This document shows positions 36,260 through 45,266 of a stretch of 64,000 nt of DNA, piece after piece. Within the stretch, counting starts at the first letter, position 1. Each line of letters opens with the position of its first letter. Source of the stretch: an uncultured Lachnoclostridium sp. GTDB lineage: Bacteria; Bacillota; Clostridia; Lachnospirales; Lachnospiraceae. The notes under the pieces are model-generated. The model was given only the letters and a program-made list of their open reading frames with translations. It searched no databases and was not told the origin of the DNA. Location: assembly GCA_944381625.1 (NCBI GenBank), contig CALWLW010000013.1, positions 32,420 through 96,419 of the forward strand. Direction: 5' to 3'. The position numbers and the translations under genes are program-made.

Positions 36260-37477
36260 CTATTCGCTCCATTCTGCTTTCGTTCCGCAGATCACGCTGT
36301 ACAGGCAGTCCGCGATCTGTTCGTATCCGGCCCTTCCCGGATGGATGGCATCTGTCGCCACGCTCTCCGTTTTTTCCGAATGGGGGTTCACAGGAACCTC
36401 CACCGTGTCAAAATTGTTGGCGCTGTCATTGCACATGCCGGCAGGCACAAAGTACAGATTGGGCTCGTCTGACAGCGTGGCTTCCAGATAGGTCATCAGA
36501 TGGAAGACCTTCTGATCCTCCTCGTATTTATGGCGGTCGCCGTAGAGGGCATACCCGTCCTTATTCCAGGAACCGATGCCGTTCTGATCCGCCGGGTAAA
36601 GAGTATGCACCAGATAGATGGGCAGATCCGGGTCTTCCTCATGGATGTTTTTTACAATCTGGATGATATTGTCCCCGTTCTCGGAAGGATCCGTATCCAG
36701 GCCGTTGGTTCCCAGGAAAAGCTGCACCATATCCGGGTCAAATCCGGTAGTTTCTTTATAATATGCCCAGTCAAAGGTCCCTGTCTCTTCATTATAAAAG
36801 GGATGCACCTCTTCATGGGGCTCTTCCATCTCATAACCGGCGTCCGTCAGGTAATTGGCCGCCGAGAAGCCTCTGCGCGCTTCCGTCAGCGAGCCGCCCA
36901 CGCCTCTGGTTCCCATGTAGACGATCTCCCCGCCGGTCAGCTCATTCAGCCGCTCATAGGTGGCCGTACTGCAGGAGAGACTGTCCCCGATAGTCAGCAT
37001 GGAGAAGGATTCCTGAAGAGCCGGCACAATGTGCAGTTTTGTGGACGCCTTCGCCACCTCCGCTCCGTTGTCGTCAAAGATGGTAAAAATCAGGGGATAA
37101 GTGCCGATCAGTTCCTCCGTCCCGGTGACTGAGAATTTGCGCTGCATATTTTTCCCCACCGCGCAGGTCCATTTGGCGTTGTAATTTTCCATGCGCTGTC
37201 CCAGGGACGAGATCTGATTGTTGTATATCTCGATGGTCACACCTTCCGCCACATAGACGTCTTCCGGCAGGAAAAGCTGCACGCTGGCGTACAGCCCTTC
37301 GTCATTCTGCACCACGCCTTTGGCTTCCAGCTCCCGTTCCAGACCCTTCACCTCATACTCCCTGGCCACCTCATGGATCGCCAGGATGACGCCCAGGAAG
37401 ATGCAGCAGGCCGTCAGTACCAGAATGGTGATGCGGTAAGCGTTCCTTATGACTTTTTCCCTTTCGATTCTCTTCAT
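36260..37477 (-). CDS. Membrane-anchored SGNH/GDSL hydrolase-like protein
   Basis: 405 residues. One N-terminal transmembrane helix (ITILVLTACCIFLGVILAI, residues 13-31), then a beta-rich stretch to about 155 and an SGNH hydrolase domain: SMLTIGDSLSCS near 160 (block I nucleophile Ser), GTRGVGGSLTEA near 190 (block II Gly), FLGTNGLDTDP near 255 (block III Asn) and DAIHPGRAGYEQ near 382 (block V Asp/His). All four catalytic positions are present. Such enzymes add or remove O-acetyl groups on surface glycans. Its operon position suggests editing of the exported polymer. It could also act on another ester. Confidence 0.85.
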   Translation of the reverse strand: MKRIEREKVIRNAYRITILVLTACCIFLGVILAIHEVAREYEVKGLERELEAKGVVQNDEGLYASVQLFLPEDVYVAEGVTIEIYNNQISSLGQRMENYNAKWTCAVGKNMQRKFSVTGTEELIGTYPLIFTIFDDNGAEVAKASTKLHIVPALQESFSMLTIGDSLSCSTATYERLNELTGGEIVYMGTRGVGGSLTEARRGFSAANYLTDAGYEMEEPHEEVHPFYNEETGTFDWAYYKETTGFDPDMVQLFLGTNGLDTDPSENGDNIIQIVKNIHEEDPDLPIYLVHTLYPADQNGIGSWNKDGYALYGDRHKYEEDQKVFHLMTYLEATLSDEPNLYFVPAGMCNDSANNFDTVEVPVNPHSEKTESVATDAIHPGRAGYEQIADCLYSVICGTKAEWSE

Positions 37478-37486
37478 GGCTCTCCT

Positions 37487-39379
37487 CTAAAAACGCAGGG
37501 TGAAATCCGAATAATCCAGTGAAAAATTGGGATTGTAATAGGGGTCTCCTGCATCCAGCTCTTCCTTCCATCTCTCACGGAAGCGGGCGCACTCGCTCTC
37601 GTACCGGCGCAGCTTCTCCCCTTCCTCCAGCCCTCTGGTCTTGGATTCATAATGATACAGCTCCGCGAAGGGTGTAAAGATGTTCAGATATCCTTTCCGG
37701 CGCAGCTTCAGGCAGAAATCCACATCGTTCAGCGAGATGGTGAAGGACTCGTCCAGCCCGCCCGCCTCGTCGTAGATGCTCCGTTTTACCATGAGGCAAG
37801 CCCCGGTCACCGCCGTCACATCCTGGGCATAGCACAGCCTGCCCATGTAACCCAGATGTTCTCTGGGCATCTTGTAGTGGGTATGTCCCGCGGAACGGTG
37901 GGCGCCCAGCCCAATGACCACACCCGCGTGCTGGATGGTATTGTCTCCATAGTAGAGCTTGGCCCCCACCGCACCCACATCCGGGCGCTGGGCGTACATC
38001 AGAAGCTGCTCCATCCAGTCCGGCGTGATCACTTCCGTATCGTTGTTCAGGAACAGCAGGTACTCCCCGTCTGTGAAGGTGACGCCGTAATTATTGATTT
38101 TGGAATAGTTGAACTCTCCGGTATAGGTAACCACCTGCACCCGGGGGGCCGACTCCAGTTCTTTATAATAATCGAAGATGGTCTGCTGGGTGCTGTTGTT
38201 CTCCACCACCACGATCTCATAGTTCTTCCATGAAGATTTCTCCCGGATGGAACCGATACAGCGGCGCAGATCTTCCACATGGTCCTTGTTGGGGATCACG
38301 ATGCTGATCTTCGGGTCGCCCTGGATGGGATAGCGCACCTGGAAGATGGTGGGAAACGCGCGGGTGCTCTCCACTTCCACCTCTATGCCGTAATAATCCC
38401 TCATGTGGTCATGAACCGCCCGCTTAGCCGCATCGATGGCGTAGGTCTTCGCCCCGATGTCCGCCGCCGTGGACTGGGGGTGGGATCTCCAGTAATAGAG
38501 AACTTTCGGAATATGCTGTACGTTCCTGGCCTCCTCCGTCAGACGCAGGATCATGTCATGGTCCTGGCTGCCGTCGTATTCCGGCCGGAACAGCCCCGTC
38601 TTCTCCAGCAGTTTCTCATCGAACACCGAGAAATGGCAGATATAGTTGTTGGCCCGCAGATTGTCCGGGGAATAATCCGGTTTAAAATGCAGGACGATCA
38701 GATCGTCCAGATTGGGAGAGGTAAACGTAGCCTCATCCGTATAGACATAATCCGCGTCCTTTTCGCAGATGGTCTTCATGCATTCAAACAGCAGGCTGGG
38801 ATGCATCACATCGTCGTGATCAAAGAGCCCGATATAATCTCCCGTGGCCATGGAGAAGCACACGTTGGTGTTCCCGGAGATCCCCAGATTCTTCTCAATC
38901 TTCTGATACAGCACCCTGCTGTCCTTCGCCGCATATTCCTGACAGACCCGCCCCACGTCCGGATGCTTCTCATCGCTTCCGTCCGCCAGACACAGTTCCC
39001 AATTGCGGTAGGTCTGGGCCGTCACCGATTCGATCATCTCCCGCAGGAATTTTTCCGGGGTGTTGTACAGCGGCACCAGGACGCTGATCTTGATGTCTCT
39101 GGGAAATACCGTCTCCTCCTCGGCCTTCCTGCGCTCCGCGTCCGGGAAGCTCTTCGTACCGAAATCCACCCGTTTAGACGCTTCTCCCCGTTTCTGCTTC
39201 CAGCGGCGGTACATGCCTTTCACGCCGCCGTAGTGAACATATGCGTTTCTTATGCGCAGAAAAAAGTGTACTATGACACGCAAAGGTTTCGAAAGTTTCC
39301 AATACCAGGTGTCCCTCACCCCGTCAAACCGTTTGTCTCTGTGTGCAGGCAGATCCGCCTGCTGTTTCTCATTACTCAT
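37487..39379 (-). CDS. Tandem glycosyltransferase family 2 protein (two GT-A domains)
   Basis: 630 residues with two GT2 domains. Domain 1 (about 95-330): ISVLVPLYNTPEKFLREMI, LCLADGSDEKH, IGLFDHDDVMHPSLLFE and DGSQDHDMILRLTEEA. Domain 2 (about 355-610): ISIVIPNKDHVEDLRRCIGSI, IVVVENNSTQQ, LLFLNNDTEVITPDWMEQLL and FTISLNDVDFCLKLRRKGY. Both keep their metal-binding acidic motifs (DHDD and NNDTE), unlike the paralogue at 27.9-29.7 kb. Two active sites in one chain suggest synthesis of an alternating or two-linkage repeat. Residues 1-90 are basic and helical, probably membrane-associated. It lies directly after the methyltransferase-kinase gene in the ABC-exporter operon. Confidence 0.9.
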   Translation of the reverse strand: MSNEKQQADLPAHRDKRFDGVRDTWYWKLSKPLRVIVHFFLRIRNAYVHYGGVKGMYRRWKQKRGEASKRVDFGTKSFPDAERRKAEEETVFPRDIKISVLVPLYNTPEKFLREMIESVTAQTYRNWELCLADGSDEKHPDVGRVCQEYAAKDSRVLYQKIEKNLGISGNTNVCFSMATGDYIGLFDHDDVMHPSLLFECMKTICEKDADYVYTDEATFTSPNLDDLIVLHFKPDYSPDNLRANNYICHFSVFDEKLLEKTGLFRPEYDGSQDHDMILRLTEEARNVQHIPKVLYYWRSHPQSTAADIGAKTYAIDAAKRAVHDHMRDYYGIEVEVESTRAFPTIFQVRYPIQGDPKISIVIPNKDHVEDLRRCIGSIREKSSWKNYEIVVVENNSTQQTIFDYYKELESAPRVQVVTYTGEFNYSKINNYGVTFTDGEYLLFLNNDTEVITPDWMEQLLMYAQRPDVGAVGAKLYYGDNTIQHAGVVIGLGAHRSAGHTHYKMPREHLGYMGRLCYAQDVTAVTGACLMVKRSIYDEAGGLDESFTISLNDVDFCLKLRRKGYLNIFTPFAELYHYESKTRGLEEGEKLRRYESECARFRERWKEELDAGDPYYNPNFSLDYSDFTLRF

Positions 39380-39416
39380 TCCACTGACCTCTATCCTGTG
39401 ATTCCGTCCCTGCCGA

Positions 39417-41543
39417 CTATCTGCCCAGGGCCCGTTTAATTTTTTTCAACATGCGAAACGGCGCGCTCTGGCTGAGTCTCTCCGCCGAACGCACCCGGTT
39501 CAGAAGGTTCATGCACGCGTAGGCCGTATCCGGATGGAGCCGCTCTATGACCAGCTCCGCGTGGATCTGTCTGGTGCCTTCCGCCAGGTTCGTCACCGTG
39601 ATCTGGGGATCCTCCGTGGTATAGAGGATGCCTTCCGCCTCCAGCTCCCTTCCGTTATGAAGGTACTCCAGCGCGTAAGAGCCTCCCAGCTCTCCTTCCA
39701 GCCTGCGCACTTTCACCAGACAGCACCCTTCCGCCGGGTCCAGACGCAGTCCCTTCGTACCTTCCGGAAGCGTGATCTCCAGCCGCACCGCTCCCCGCTT
39801 GTCCGGCTCCGTGCGGATCCAGAAGCTGTCCGCTTCCGACAGGCCGCCGCCCATGTCCGGGTAGACCTGTATGCGCTCCTGGCGGTCTGCCTCCAGCAGG
39901 CTGTCCAGTTCCAGCGTCCGTCCGGCCGTACTCAGGTACTGCTCGCCGATGGTCACCGTGCCGTCCAAAAGCCACCGCTGGAAATGGTGTTCCATGCGGG
40001 CGAACTGCTCCTCTTCCTCTTTGCTGATCCCCATCTGGGCCATCAGCCCCAGGCCGGCCAGTTCTTCCCTGCCGTGCAGGTACAGGGACACCGCCCTCCA
40101 GATGAGGTATTCCACCGGCACCTGTACCGGGAATGTCCACTCATAGTCGATGACCCATACGCCGTCTTCCATGATCATCAGGTTGCCGAAGATCCAGTCC
40201 AGGTTGTTCACCGGAGCGCCTTCGTAGACTCTGGTAAATTCCGGGGTTCCGAACATCTCCGCGAACCGGCTGCTCATGGCAAAGGGCTGAAGTTCCGGCC
40301 CCAGGGCGCCGGTCAGCAGCCTTCTGTACTCCTGCAGCTTCTCCGCAAGCCCCGCGTAATCCTTTCCGGCCCGGAGAACGTCCAGTTCTTCCTCCAGCGT
40401 TCTTCCATGCAGGAACTCGAAACAGGCCGCCCCATCCCGCAGTTCACAGCGGTTAGCGTGTACGCCGCTCTTCTCATAGAAAGCTTCCAGTTCCTGCTCC
40501 CAGCGCTTCATCTCCCGCACATGGGCCTTGGCGTCCTCATGGACCGGAACCTTGCGTACCAGCGGGCCGTCCTCTCCCTGCAGGATCTCCGTGCGGATCA
40601 TGAACCGCTCCGCCCGGTCGTTGGAATATTTCACATAGGCCGGCAGAACCTGCATGTCCGGCCCCACCACCGCCAGAAAAGCATTGGAAAATTCCGGGAA
40701 ACGCCCGTCCCGTATGAGCTGGTCGTAGACCTTTTCCTCATCGAACAGCACCATGCGCTCCCCTTCAAAATTTCTCAGATTCTGGTTCAGCTCTCCCATT
40801 CTGGGAAGCCATTCATCCGAATACAGACTCATGGGGAACCACCGCTCCGGATAGGGATAATACAACCGGTACTCCCGACCCTCCAGCTTCTCCAGAAGCC
40901 GCTCCAGATCCCGCTTGGAGCATGTATGTCCTGTCCCTTCCAGGCTGTCAAAATACCGTCCCGTATGGGGCTCCGCCGCTCCCGCCCAGTATTTCAGTCC
41001 AAACCGGTTGTCCGCCGCCAGAACCAGGCGGCCCTCCGGCTTCAGATGCCTCAGCAGGACGCGCAGCGCCTGAAGCTCCGGCTCTTCTCCCCGGAAATAT
41101 TTCCCGGCCTCGGAAAGCACGCCAGGCGCGATGATCCAGTGGAATTTCTTTCCCAGACGCTCCAGGCAGCCCCACGGGTCGCCCGCATACACCTCCAGGT
41201 TCTCCGCGTCCCGATACCGCAGAGCCAGAATCCGGCTGCGGCCCACGCTTTTGTCCACGCAGGTGACGCTGCGCGCTTTTTTCAGGAAGCCGCCGGTGAG
41301 CTGCCCGCTGTCCGAGCCGAACTCCAGCACATCCTCCTGCGCTCCCACCGGCAGCCACTCCGTAAGATTGGCCCGCAGATGGGACAGATGGTAGAGAGCC
41401 GGCCAGTCCGGCACACTGCCCCGGCGACAGTCGTAGCCCTGTTCCGCCAGCGCCCGGATCTGTCCGTCCTCCGGGGCCGGCTGTTCCAGACGGTCCGCGC
41501 CGTCCTCATATGTCAGAATGACCTTTCCTATCTTCTCCTGCAT
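39417..41543 (-). CDS. SAM methyltransferase fused to APH-like kinase (WbdD-like chain terminator candidate)
   Basis: 708 residues. The N-terminal class I methyltransferase has motif I VLEFGSDSGQLTGGF near 70, VTCVDKSVGRSRI near 93 and LRHLKPEGRLVLAADNRFGLKYW near 165. From about 300 a protein-kinase/aminoglycoside-phosphotransferase-like domain follows: RKVPVHEDAKAHV near 331 (nucleotide-binding Lys), NNLDWIFGNLMI near 447 (catalytic Asp and metal Asn, D-x4-N) and WVIDYEWTFP near 463 (DFG-equivalent Asp). The last 140 residues are beta-rich. Methyltransferase plus kinase in one chain next to wzt is the arrangement of WbdD of E. coli O9a, which stops chain growth by capping the end with phosphate and methyl. 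That equivalence is inference, because order and fold are visible but similarity has not been measured. Confidence 0.8.
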   Translation of the reverse strand: MQEKIGKVILTYEDGADRLEQPAPEDGQIRALAEQGYDCRRGSVPDWPALYHLSHLRANLTEWLPVGAQEDVLEFGSDSGQLTGGFLKKARSVTCVDKSVGRSRILALRYRDAENLEVYAGDPWGCLERLGKKFHWIIAPGVLSEAGKYFRGEEPELQALRVLLRHLKPEGRLVLAADNRFGLKYWAGAAEPHTGRYFDSLEGTGHTCSKRDLERLLEKLEGREYRLYYPYPERWFPMSLYSDEWLPRMGELNQNLRNFEGERMVLFDEEKVYDQLIRDGRFPEFSNAFLAVVGPDMQVLPAYVKYSNDRAERFMIRTEILQGEDGPLVRKVPVHEDAKAHVREMKRWEQELEAFYEKSGVHANRCELRDGAACFEFLHGRTLEEELDVLRAGKDYAGLAEKLQEYRRLLTGALGPELQPFAMSSRFAEMFGTPEFTRVYEGAPVNNLDWIFGNLMIMEDGVWVIDYEWTFPVQVPVEYLIWRAVSLYLHGREELAGLGLMAQMGISKEEEEQFARMEHHFQRWLLDGTVTIGEQYLSTAGRTLELDSLLEADRQERIQVYPDMGGGLSEADSFWIRTEPDKRGAVRLEITLPEGTKGLRLDPAEGCCLVKVRRLEGELGGSYALEYLHNGRELEAEGILYTTEDPQITVTNLAEGTRQIHAELVIERLHPDTAYACMNLLNRVRSAERLSQSAPFRMLKKIKRALGR

Positions 41544-41547
41544 TACC

Positions 41548-42846
41548 TCAGTCCTTCCGTGACGGTTCCGCTTGCTCCACCGTGATTTCCGAGTTCATGT
41601 CATAGAATCCCACCGTATCCTTATCTGACAGAACGGTCATCCCCACCAGATCGTACAGGCGGTGGTAAACCTTGAATTCATCCCCCACATATCCCGTACA
41701 TCCCAGGGAGATCAGATAATCCCCGCCCTGCAGGTCGATGCGCTGACGGTAGGTGACGATCCTCTCCTCCCCGGCTTCCACCGTACCGGTCTCCACCCGT
41801 TCGAACATGGTATTGGTACCGGTGATGTCGGTGCCCTGCTTGTTGCGGATGGTGATGGTAAAGATGGGGTTCGCCACCCGGCTGTGGAAATGTACCCTGG
41901 CCTTCACCTGACAGACGGAACCCTTCTCGATAATACTGGAAAACTGTCCGTACTGATCCACAATGGCGAAATCCACGATCTCCGCCTGCTTTTCCCCGTA
42001 GTCCAGGATGGTGGGATTGACCTCAAAATGATCCTTCCAGGCTTTCCCCTCCTCCGTATGCACATGGATGGAGCTTTTCCCGCTCACATCCTCCAGCGTC
42101 TCCTCGTCCAGCTGATGGACCAGAAGCTTCTTGTACATGTTCACCATGTCCTTGGGAGAGCCCTCCGCCAGCTTCACGCCTTTGTTCAGCAGGATGACCC
42201 GGTCGCAGTATTTGGCGATGCTGGTCAGGTCGTGGCTGACGAACAGGATCGTCTTGCCCATCTTTTTAAATTCTTCAAATTTATGATAGCATTTGGCCTG
42301 GAAAAACACGTCCCCCACCGCCAACGCCTCGTCCACAATCAGGATCTCCGGGTCGATGTTGATGGCCACAGCAAAAGCCAGGCGCACGAACATACCGCTG
42401 GAATAAGTCTTCACCGGCTGGTGGATGAATTCTCCGATATCTGCAAACTCCAGGATCTGAGGCAGGCGCTCCTCGATCTCCTTCTCCGAAAAGCCCATCA
42501 TCGTACCGTTCAGGTAAACATTCTCCAGCCCGGTGTACTCCGAATTGAAGCCGGCTCCCAGCTCCAGCAGGGCCGAGATACGCCCGTTGATCTCCATGGT
42601 GCCGTCGCTGGGACTCAAGACTCCGGTGATGATCTTCAGGATCGTGGATTTACCCGATCCGTTGACCCCGATGATCCCCACCATCTCGCCTTCCCGGACT
42701 TCCATGCTCACGTCCCTCAGCGCGTAATGCTCCGTGTAGCATTTCTTCTTCGTCAGGCCCAGAGAATCCTTAAGCCTGTCCCGGTTGCGTCCGTATAATT
42801 TATATATTTTCGTAATATGCTCTAATTTAATCGCTTCGCCGCTCAT
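41548..42846 (-). CDS. wzt: Polysaccharide ABC exporter ATPase with C-terminal carbohydrate-binding-type domain
   Basis: 432 residues. ATPase domain 1-250: VGIIGVNGSGKSTILKIITGV near 57 (Walker A), NGRISALLELGAGFNSEYTG near 90, which is typical of polysaccharide exporters, KTYSSGMFVRLAFAVAINIDPEILIVDEALAVGD near 145-175 (signature and Walker B). Then a linker and a beta-sandwich Wzt_C-type domain from about 275 to 425 (FEVNPTILDYGEKQAEIVDFAIVD, VHFHSRVANPIFTITIRNKQGTDITGTNT). In E. coli O9a the corresponding domain recognises the capped end of the glycan and is needed for export. Its presence beside a methyltransferase-kinase fusion suggests the same coupling. Ten bases after wzm. Confidence 0.95.
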   Translation of the reverse strand: MSGEAIKLEHITKIYKLYGRNRDRLKDSLGLTKKKCYTEHYALRDVSMEVREGEMVGIIGVNGSGKSTILKIITGVLSPSDGTMEINGRISALLELGAGFNSEYTGLENVYLNGTMMGFSEKEIEERLPQILEFADIGEFIHQPVKTYSSGMFVRLAFAVAINIDPEILIVDEALAVGDVFFQAKCYHKFEEFKKMGKTILFVSHDLTSIAKYCDRVILLNKGVKLAEGSPKDMVNMYKKLLVHQLDEETLEDVSGKSSIHVHTEEGKAWKDHFEVNPTILDYGEKQAEIVDFAIVDQYGQFSSIIEKGSVCQVKARVHFHSRVANPIFTITIRNKQGTDITGTNTMFERVETGTVEAGEERIVTYRQRIDLQGGDYLISLGCTGYVGDEFKVYHRLYDLVGMTVLSDKDTVGFYDMNSEITVEQAEPSRKD

Positions 42847-42855
42847 AGCTCTCCT

Positions 42856-43668
42856 TTATAATACGTCCGCAAAATGTACTTTCAGCCTTTTGAACACATG
42901 ATAGCCCAGGAACCACACCAGGGCCGTCACAATCCAGAAATAAGCGTGCATCCAGCCCAGGCTTCCCATGGAACCAGAATGAAACAGTGCTTCCCGGTAG
43001 CCGTACACAATATAGCACAGCGGATTCAGCTTCAAAAGGGCCAGAATCGGGTACTTGGCCAGCAGATCCTCCAGGGACCACATAATCGGCGTCATCCAGA
43101 TCCCCACCTGCAGAAAGATATTGATGATCTGGCTCAGATCCCGGAAAAACACCACCAGCGAACTGGTCAGCATGCACAGTCCGGTGACAAAGATCATCAG
43201 GCTGGCGCTGAAATACACCACCCACAGGGTGTGCAGTCCCGGATAGTAACCGTAAAGGGCAAACAAAAGCAGCATAAACAGTACGAAGAAGGCGTGGATA
43301 AACAACGCCGCGATGGTCTTCACCAGCGGCAGGATGTCAATGTTGAACACAACCTTCTTCACCAGATAATTATATTCCAGCAGCGCGTTCGTACCGTTGC
43401 TCAAGCTCTCGGAAAAATAGAACCAGGGCACGATGCCGCTGACCAGCCAGAGAACGAACGGCACGTTGATCCCTTCTTTTAATTCCGCCGTAGCGTTGTT
43501 CAGGCCGATCTGGAACACGAACCAGTACACCAGCACGATGACCACCGGCTGCACCATCGCCCAGACCACGCCAAAATAGGAACCCGCATACCGGGTCTTG
43601 AAATCGTTCTTCGCCAATTTCCAGATCAGGCTGCGGTTTCCCCAGAATTCCTTTATCATATGGAGCAT
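42856..43668 (-). CDS. wzm: Polysaccharide ABC exporter permease
   Basis: 270 residues with six transmembrane helices, ABC-2 type. Features: an amphipathic N-terminus with LAKNDFKTRYAGSYFGVVWAMVQPVVIVLVYWFVF, typical of Wzm/TagG proteins (RY-xS-x-LG-xxW), VPFVLWLVSGIVPWFYFSESL near 70-90, and NPLCYIVYGYREALF near 215. It forms the channel with Wzt and moves a lipid-linked glycan outward. The start has a TAAAGGAATTC-type leader. It lies five bases before the rfbC stop region in a tightly packed operon. Confidence 0.94.
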   Translation of the reverse strand: MLHMIKEFWGNRSLIWKLAKNDFKTRYAGSYFGVVWAMVQPVVIVLVYWFVFQIGLNNATAELKEGINVPFVLWLVSGIVPWFYFSESLSNGTNALLEYNYLVKKVVFNIDILPLVKTIAALFIHAFFVLFMLLLFALYGYYPGLHTLWVVYFSASLMIFVTGLCMLTSSLVVFFRDLSQIINIFLQVGIWMTPIMWSLEDLLAKYPILALLKLNPLCYIVYGYREALFHSGSMGSLGWMHAYFWIVTALVWFLGYHVFKRLKVHFADVL

Positions 43669-43672
43669 CGTC

Positions 43673-44230
43673 TTACCTCTGTTTGTCCCAGTCTTTGATC
43701 CCGCCCCATTTCTGATCCTTCTCAGAGATGGTCAGCTCCATGCCCTCCGGGATCGGCCAGCACACCCCGATGTCCGGATCGTTCCAGAACAGGCCGCCCT
43801 CGTCGTTGGGATGGTAGAAATCCGTGCATTTGTAGGCAAATTCCGCATAGTCGGACAGTACCAGGAACCCGTGGGCAAAATTCTTCGGAATAAAAAACTG
43901 TTTTTTATTTTCCGCAGACAGGATCACGCCATACCACTGTCCATAGGTGGCCGATCCCGGTCTTAAGTCCACCGCCACGTCGAACACCTCGCCGGATACC
44001 ACGCGCACCAGCTTATCCTGAGGATAGTTGATCTGGAAATGAAGGCCGCGCAGCACGCCCTTCTTGGAGGAGGACTGATTATCCTGAACGAACTCCATGT
44101 CGATCCCCGCCTCCGCGTAATCCTTATAATTGTAAGTCTCCATAAAATATCCCCGTTCGTCACCGAACACCGTGGGGGTGATAATCTTCAGCCCTTCGAT
44201 CCCGCAGGTCTCTACTGTAATCTTTCCCAT
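43673..44230 (-). CDS. rfbC: dTDP-4-dehydrorhamnose 3,5-epimerase
   Basis: 185 residues, the normal length of RmlC, a cupin that epimerises carbons 3 and 5 on the way to dTDP-L-rhamnose. Motifs: FGDERGYFMETYN near 25, FVQDNQSSSKKGVLRGLHFQ near 50 (with the catalytic His of LRGLHFQ), DLRPGSATYGQW near 87, IPKNFAHGFLVLSDYAEFAYKCTDFYHPNDEGG near 110-140 (catalytic Tyr region) and NDPDIGVCWP. A longer frame exists, but the ATG at 44230 has GGAGGGAGAAC directly upstream. It follows rfbA by 10 bases. The rfbB and rfbD genes for the other two steps are not in this window. Confidence 0.96.
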   Translation of the reverse strand: MGKITVETCGIEGLKIITPTVFGDERGYFMETYNYKDYAEAGIDMEFVQDNQSSSKKGVLRGLHFQINYPQDKLVRVVSGEVFDVAVDLRPGSATYGQWYGVILSAENKKQFFIPKNFAHGFLVLSDYAEFAYKCTDFYHPNDEGGLFWNDPDIGVCWPIPEGMELTISEKDQKWGGIKDWDKQR

Positions 44231-44240
44231 GTTCTCCCTC

Positions 44241-45113
44241 CTATAATCCGTTGGCCACATCCACCAGATATTGTCCGTACGCGGTCTTCATCAGCGGTTC
44301 CGCCAGCTTCAGAAGCTGTTCCCTGTCAATGAATCCGCGGCGGTACGCGATCTCCTCGATACAGGACACATACAGTCCCTGGCGCTTCTGCATGGCCGCC
44401 ACAAAATCCGCCGCATCCAGCAGCGCGTCGTGGTTGCCCGTATCCAGCCACGCGAATCCGCGGCCCAGCGTCTCCACCCGCAGCGTTCCCCTGCGCAGGT
44501 ACTCGTTGTTGATACTGGTGATCTCGATCTCGCCTCTGGCGGAAGGCTTTACATTCCGGGCGATCTCCACCACGTCGTTGTCGTAGAAATACAGGCCCGG
44601 CACCGCGTAGTTGGACTTGGGATGCTCCGGCTTCTCCTCAATGGAGACCGCCATGCCGTTCTCGTCAAATTCCACCACGCCGTACTCTCTGGGGTCTCTC
44701 ACGTAATATCCGAAGATCGTGGCTCCGCTCTCATGGGACACCACGCGTTTCAGCACCTGGCTGAAGCTCTGTCCATAGAAGATATTGTCTCCCAAAATCA
44801 GGGCCACGCTGTCGTCCCCGATAAAATCCGCCCCGATAATAAAGGCGTCCGCCAGGCCGCGGGGCTGTTCCTGCACCGCGTACTCAAATCTCATCCCCAG
44901 CTGGCTTCCGTCTCCCAGCAGATCCTCAAACACCGGCAGGTCCCTGGGGGTGGAGATGATCAGCACCTCCCGGATACTTGCCAGCATCAGGATCGACAGC
45001 GGGTAATAGATCATGGGCTTGTCATACACCGGCATGATCTGTTTGGACACCGCCTTGGTCAGCGGGTACAGCCTGGTGCCGGAACCGCCTGCTAAAATAA
45101 TACCTTTCATCAT
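44241..45113 (-). CDS. rfbA: Glucose-1-phosphate thymidylyltransferase
   Basis: 290 residues, the length of RmlA. It makes dTDP-glucose, the first step to dTDP-rhamnose. N-terminal signature [23 protein letters not shown], then [16 protein letters not shown] near 30, [19 protein letters not shown] segment near 105 ([14 protein letters not shown]), [23 protein letters not shown] near 160 and [20 protein letters not shown] near 220. The double ATG start has AAAGGAGAAC eight bases upstream. Second gene of the operon, 122 bases after the propeller-protein gene; that gap holds two full copies of a 34-base tandem repeat (the third overlaps the end of that gene). Confidence 0.97.
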   Translation of the reverse strand: MMKGIILAGGSGTRLYPLTKAVSKQIMPVYDKPMIYYPLSILMLASIREVLIISTPRDLPVFEDLLGDGSQLGMRFEYAVQEQPRGLADAFIIGADFIGDDSVALILGDNIFYGQSFSQVLKRVVSHESGATIFGYYVRDPREYGVVEFDENGMAVSIEEKPEHPKSNYAVPGLYFYDNDVVEIARNVKPSARGEIEITSINNEYLRRGTLRVETLGRGFAWLDTGNHDALLDAADFVAAMQKRQGLYVSCIEEIAYRRGFIDREQLLKLAEPLMKTAYGQYLVDVANGL

Positions 45114-45164
45114 TCATGTTCTCCTTTATCTAAAAATTCTTCCACTGTTGTAATTCTGTAATAT

Positions 45165-45266
45165 CTGTCATTTCTGCGCCGCGTTCGTCGTACGCAGCCT
45201 GTCATTCCTGCGCCGCGTCCGCCGCATACAGCCTGTCATTCTCCCGCTGCGTCCATCGTGCGCAAA
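45165..45266. repeat. Three tandem copies of a 34-base unit at the 3' end of the propeller gene
   Basis: Units start at 45165, 45199 and 45233, each opening CTGTCATT and containing a CTGCGTCC-like core. Copies 1 and 2 differ at a handful of positions and copy 3 is more diverged. Copy 3 encodes the last codons and the stop of the propeller protein, so the other two look like duplicated gene ends. Confidence 0.8.

Noticed and set aside
39534..41585. A 683-codon plus-strand frame
   Set aside because: Antisense to the methyltransferase-kinase gene; His/Gln/Arg-rich shadow composition, no domain.
45165..45266. CRISPR-like array
   Set aside because: The three units are direct tandem copies with no spacers and overlap a gene end.
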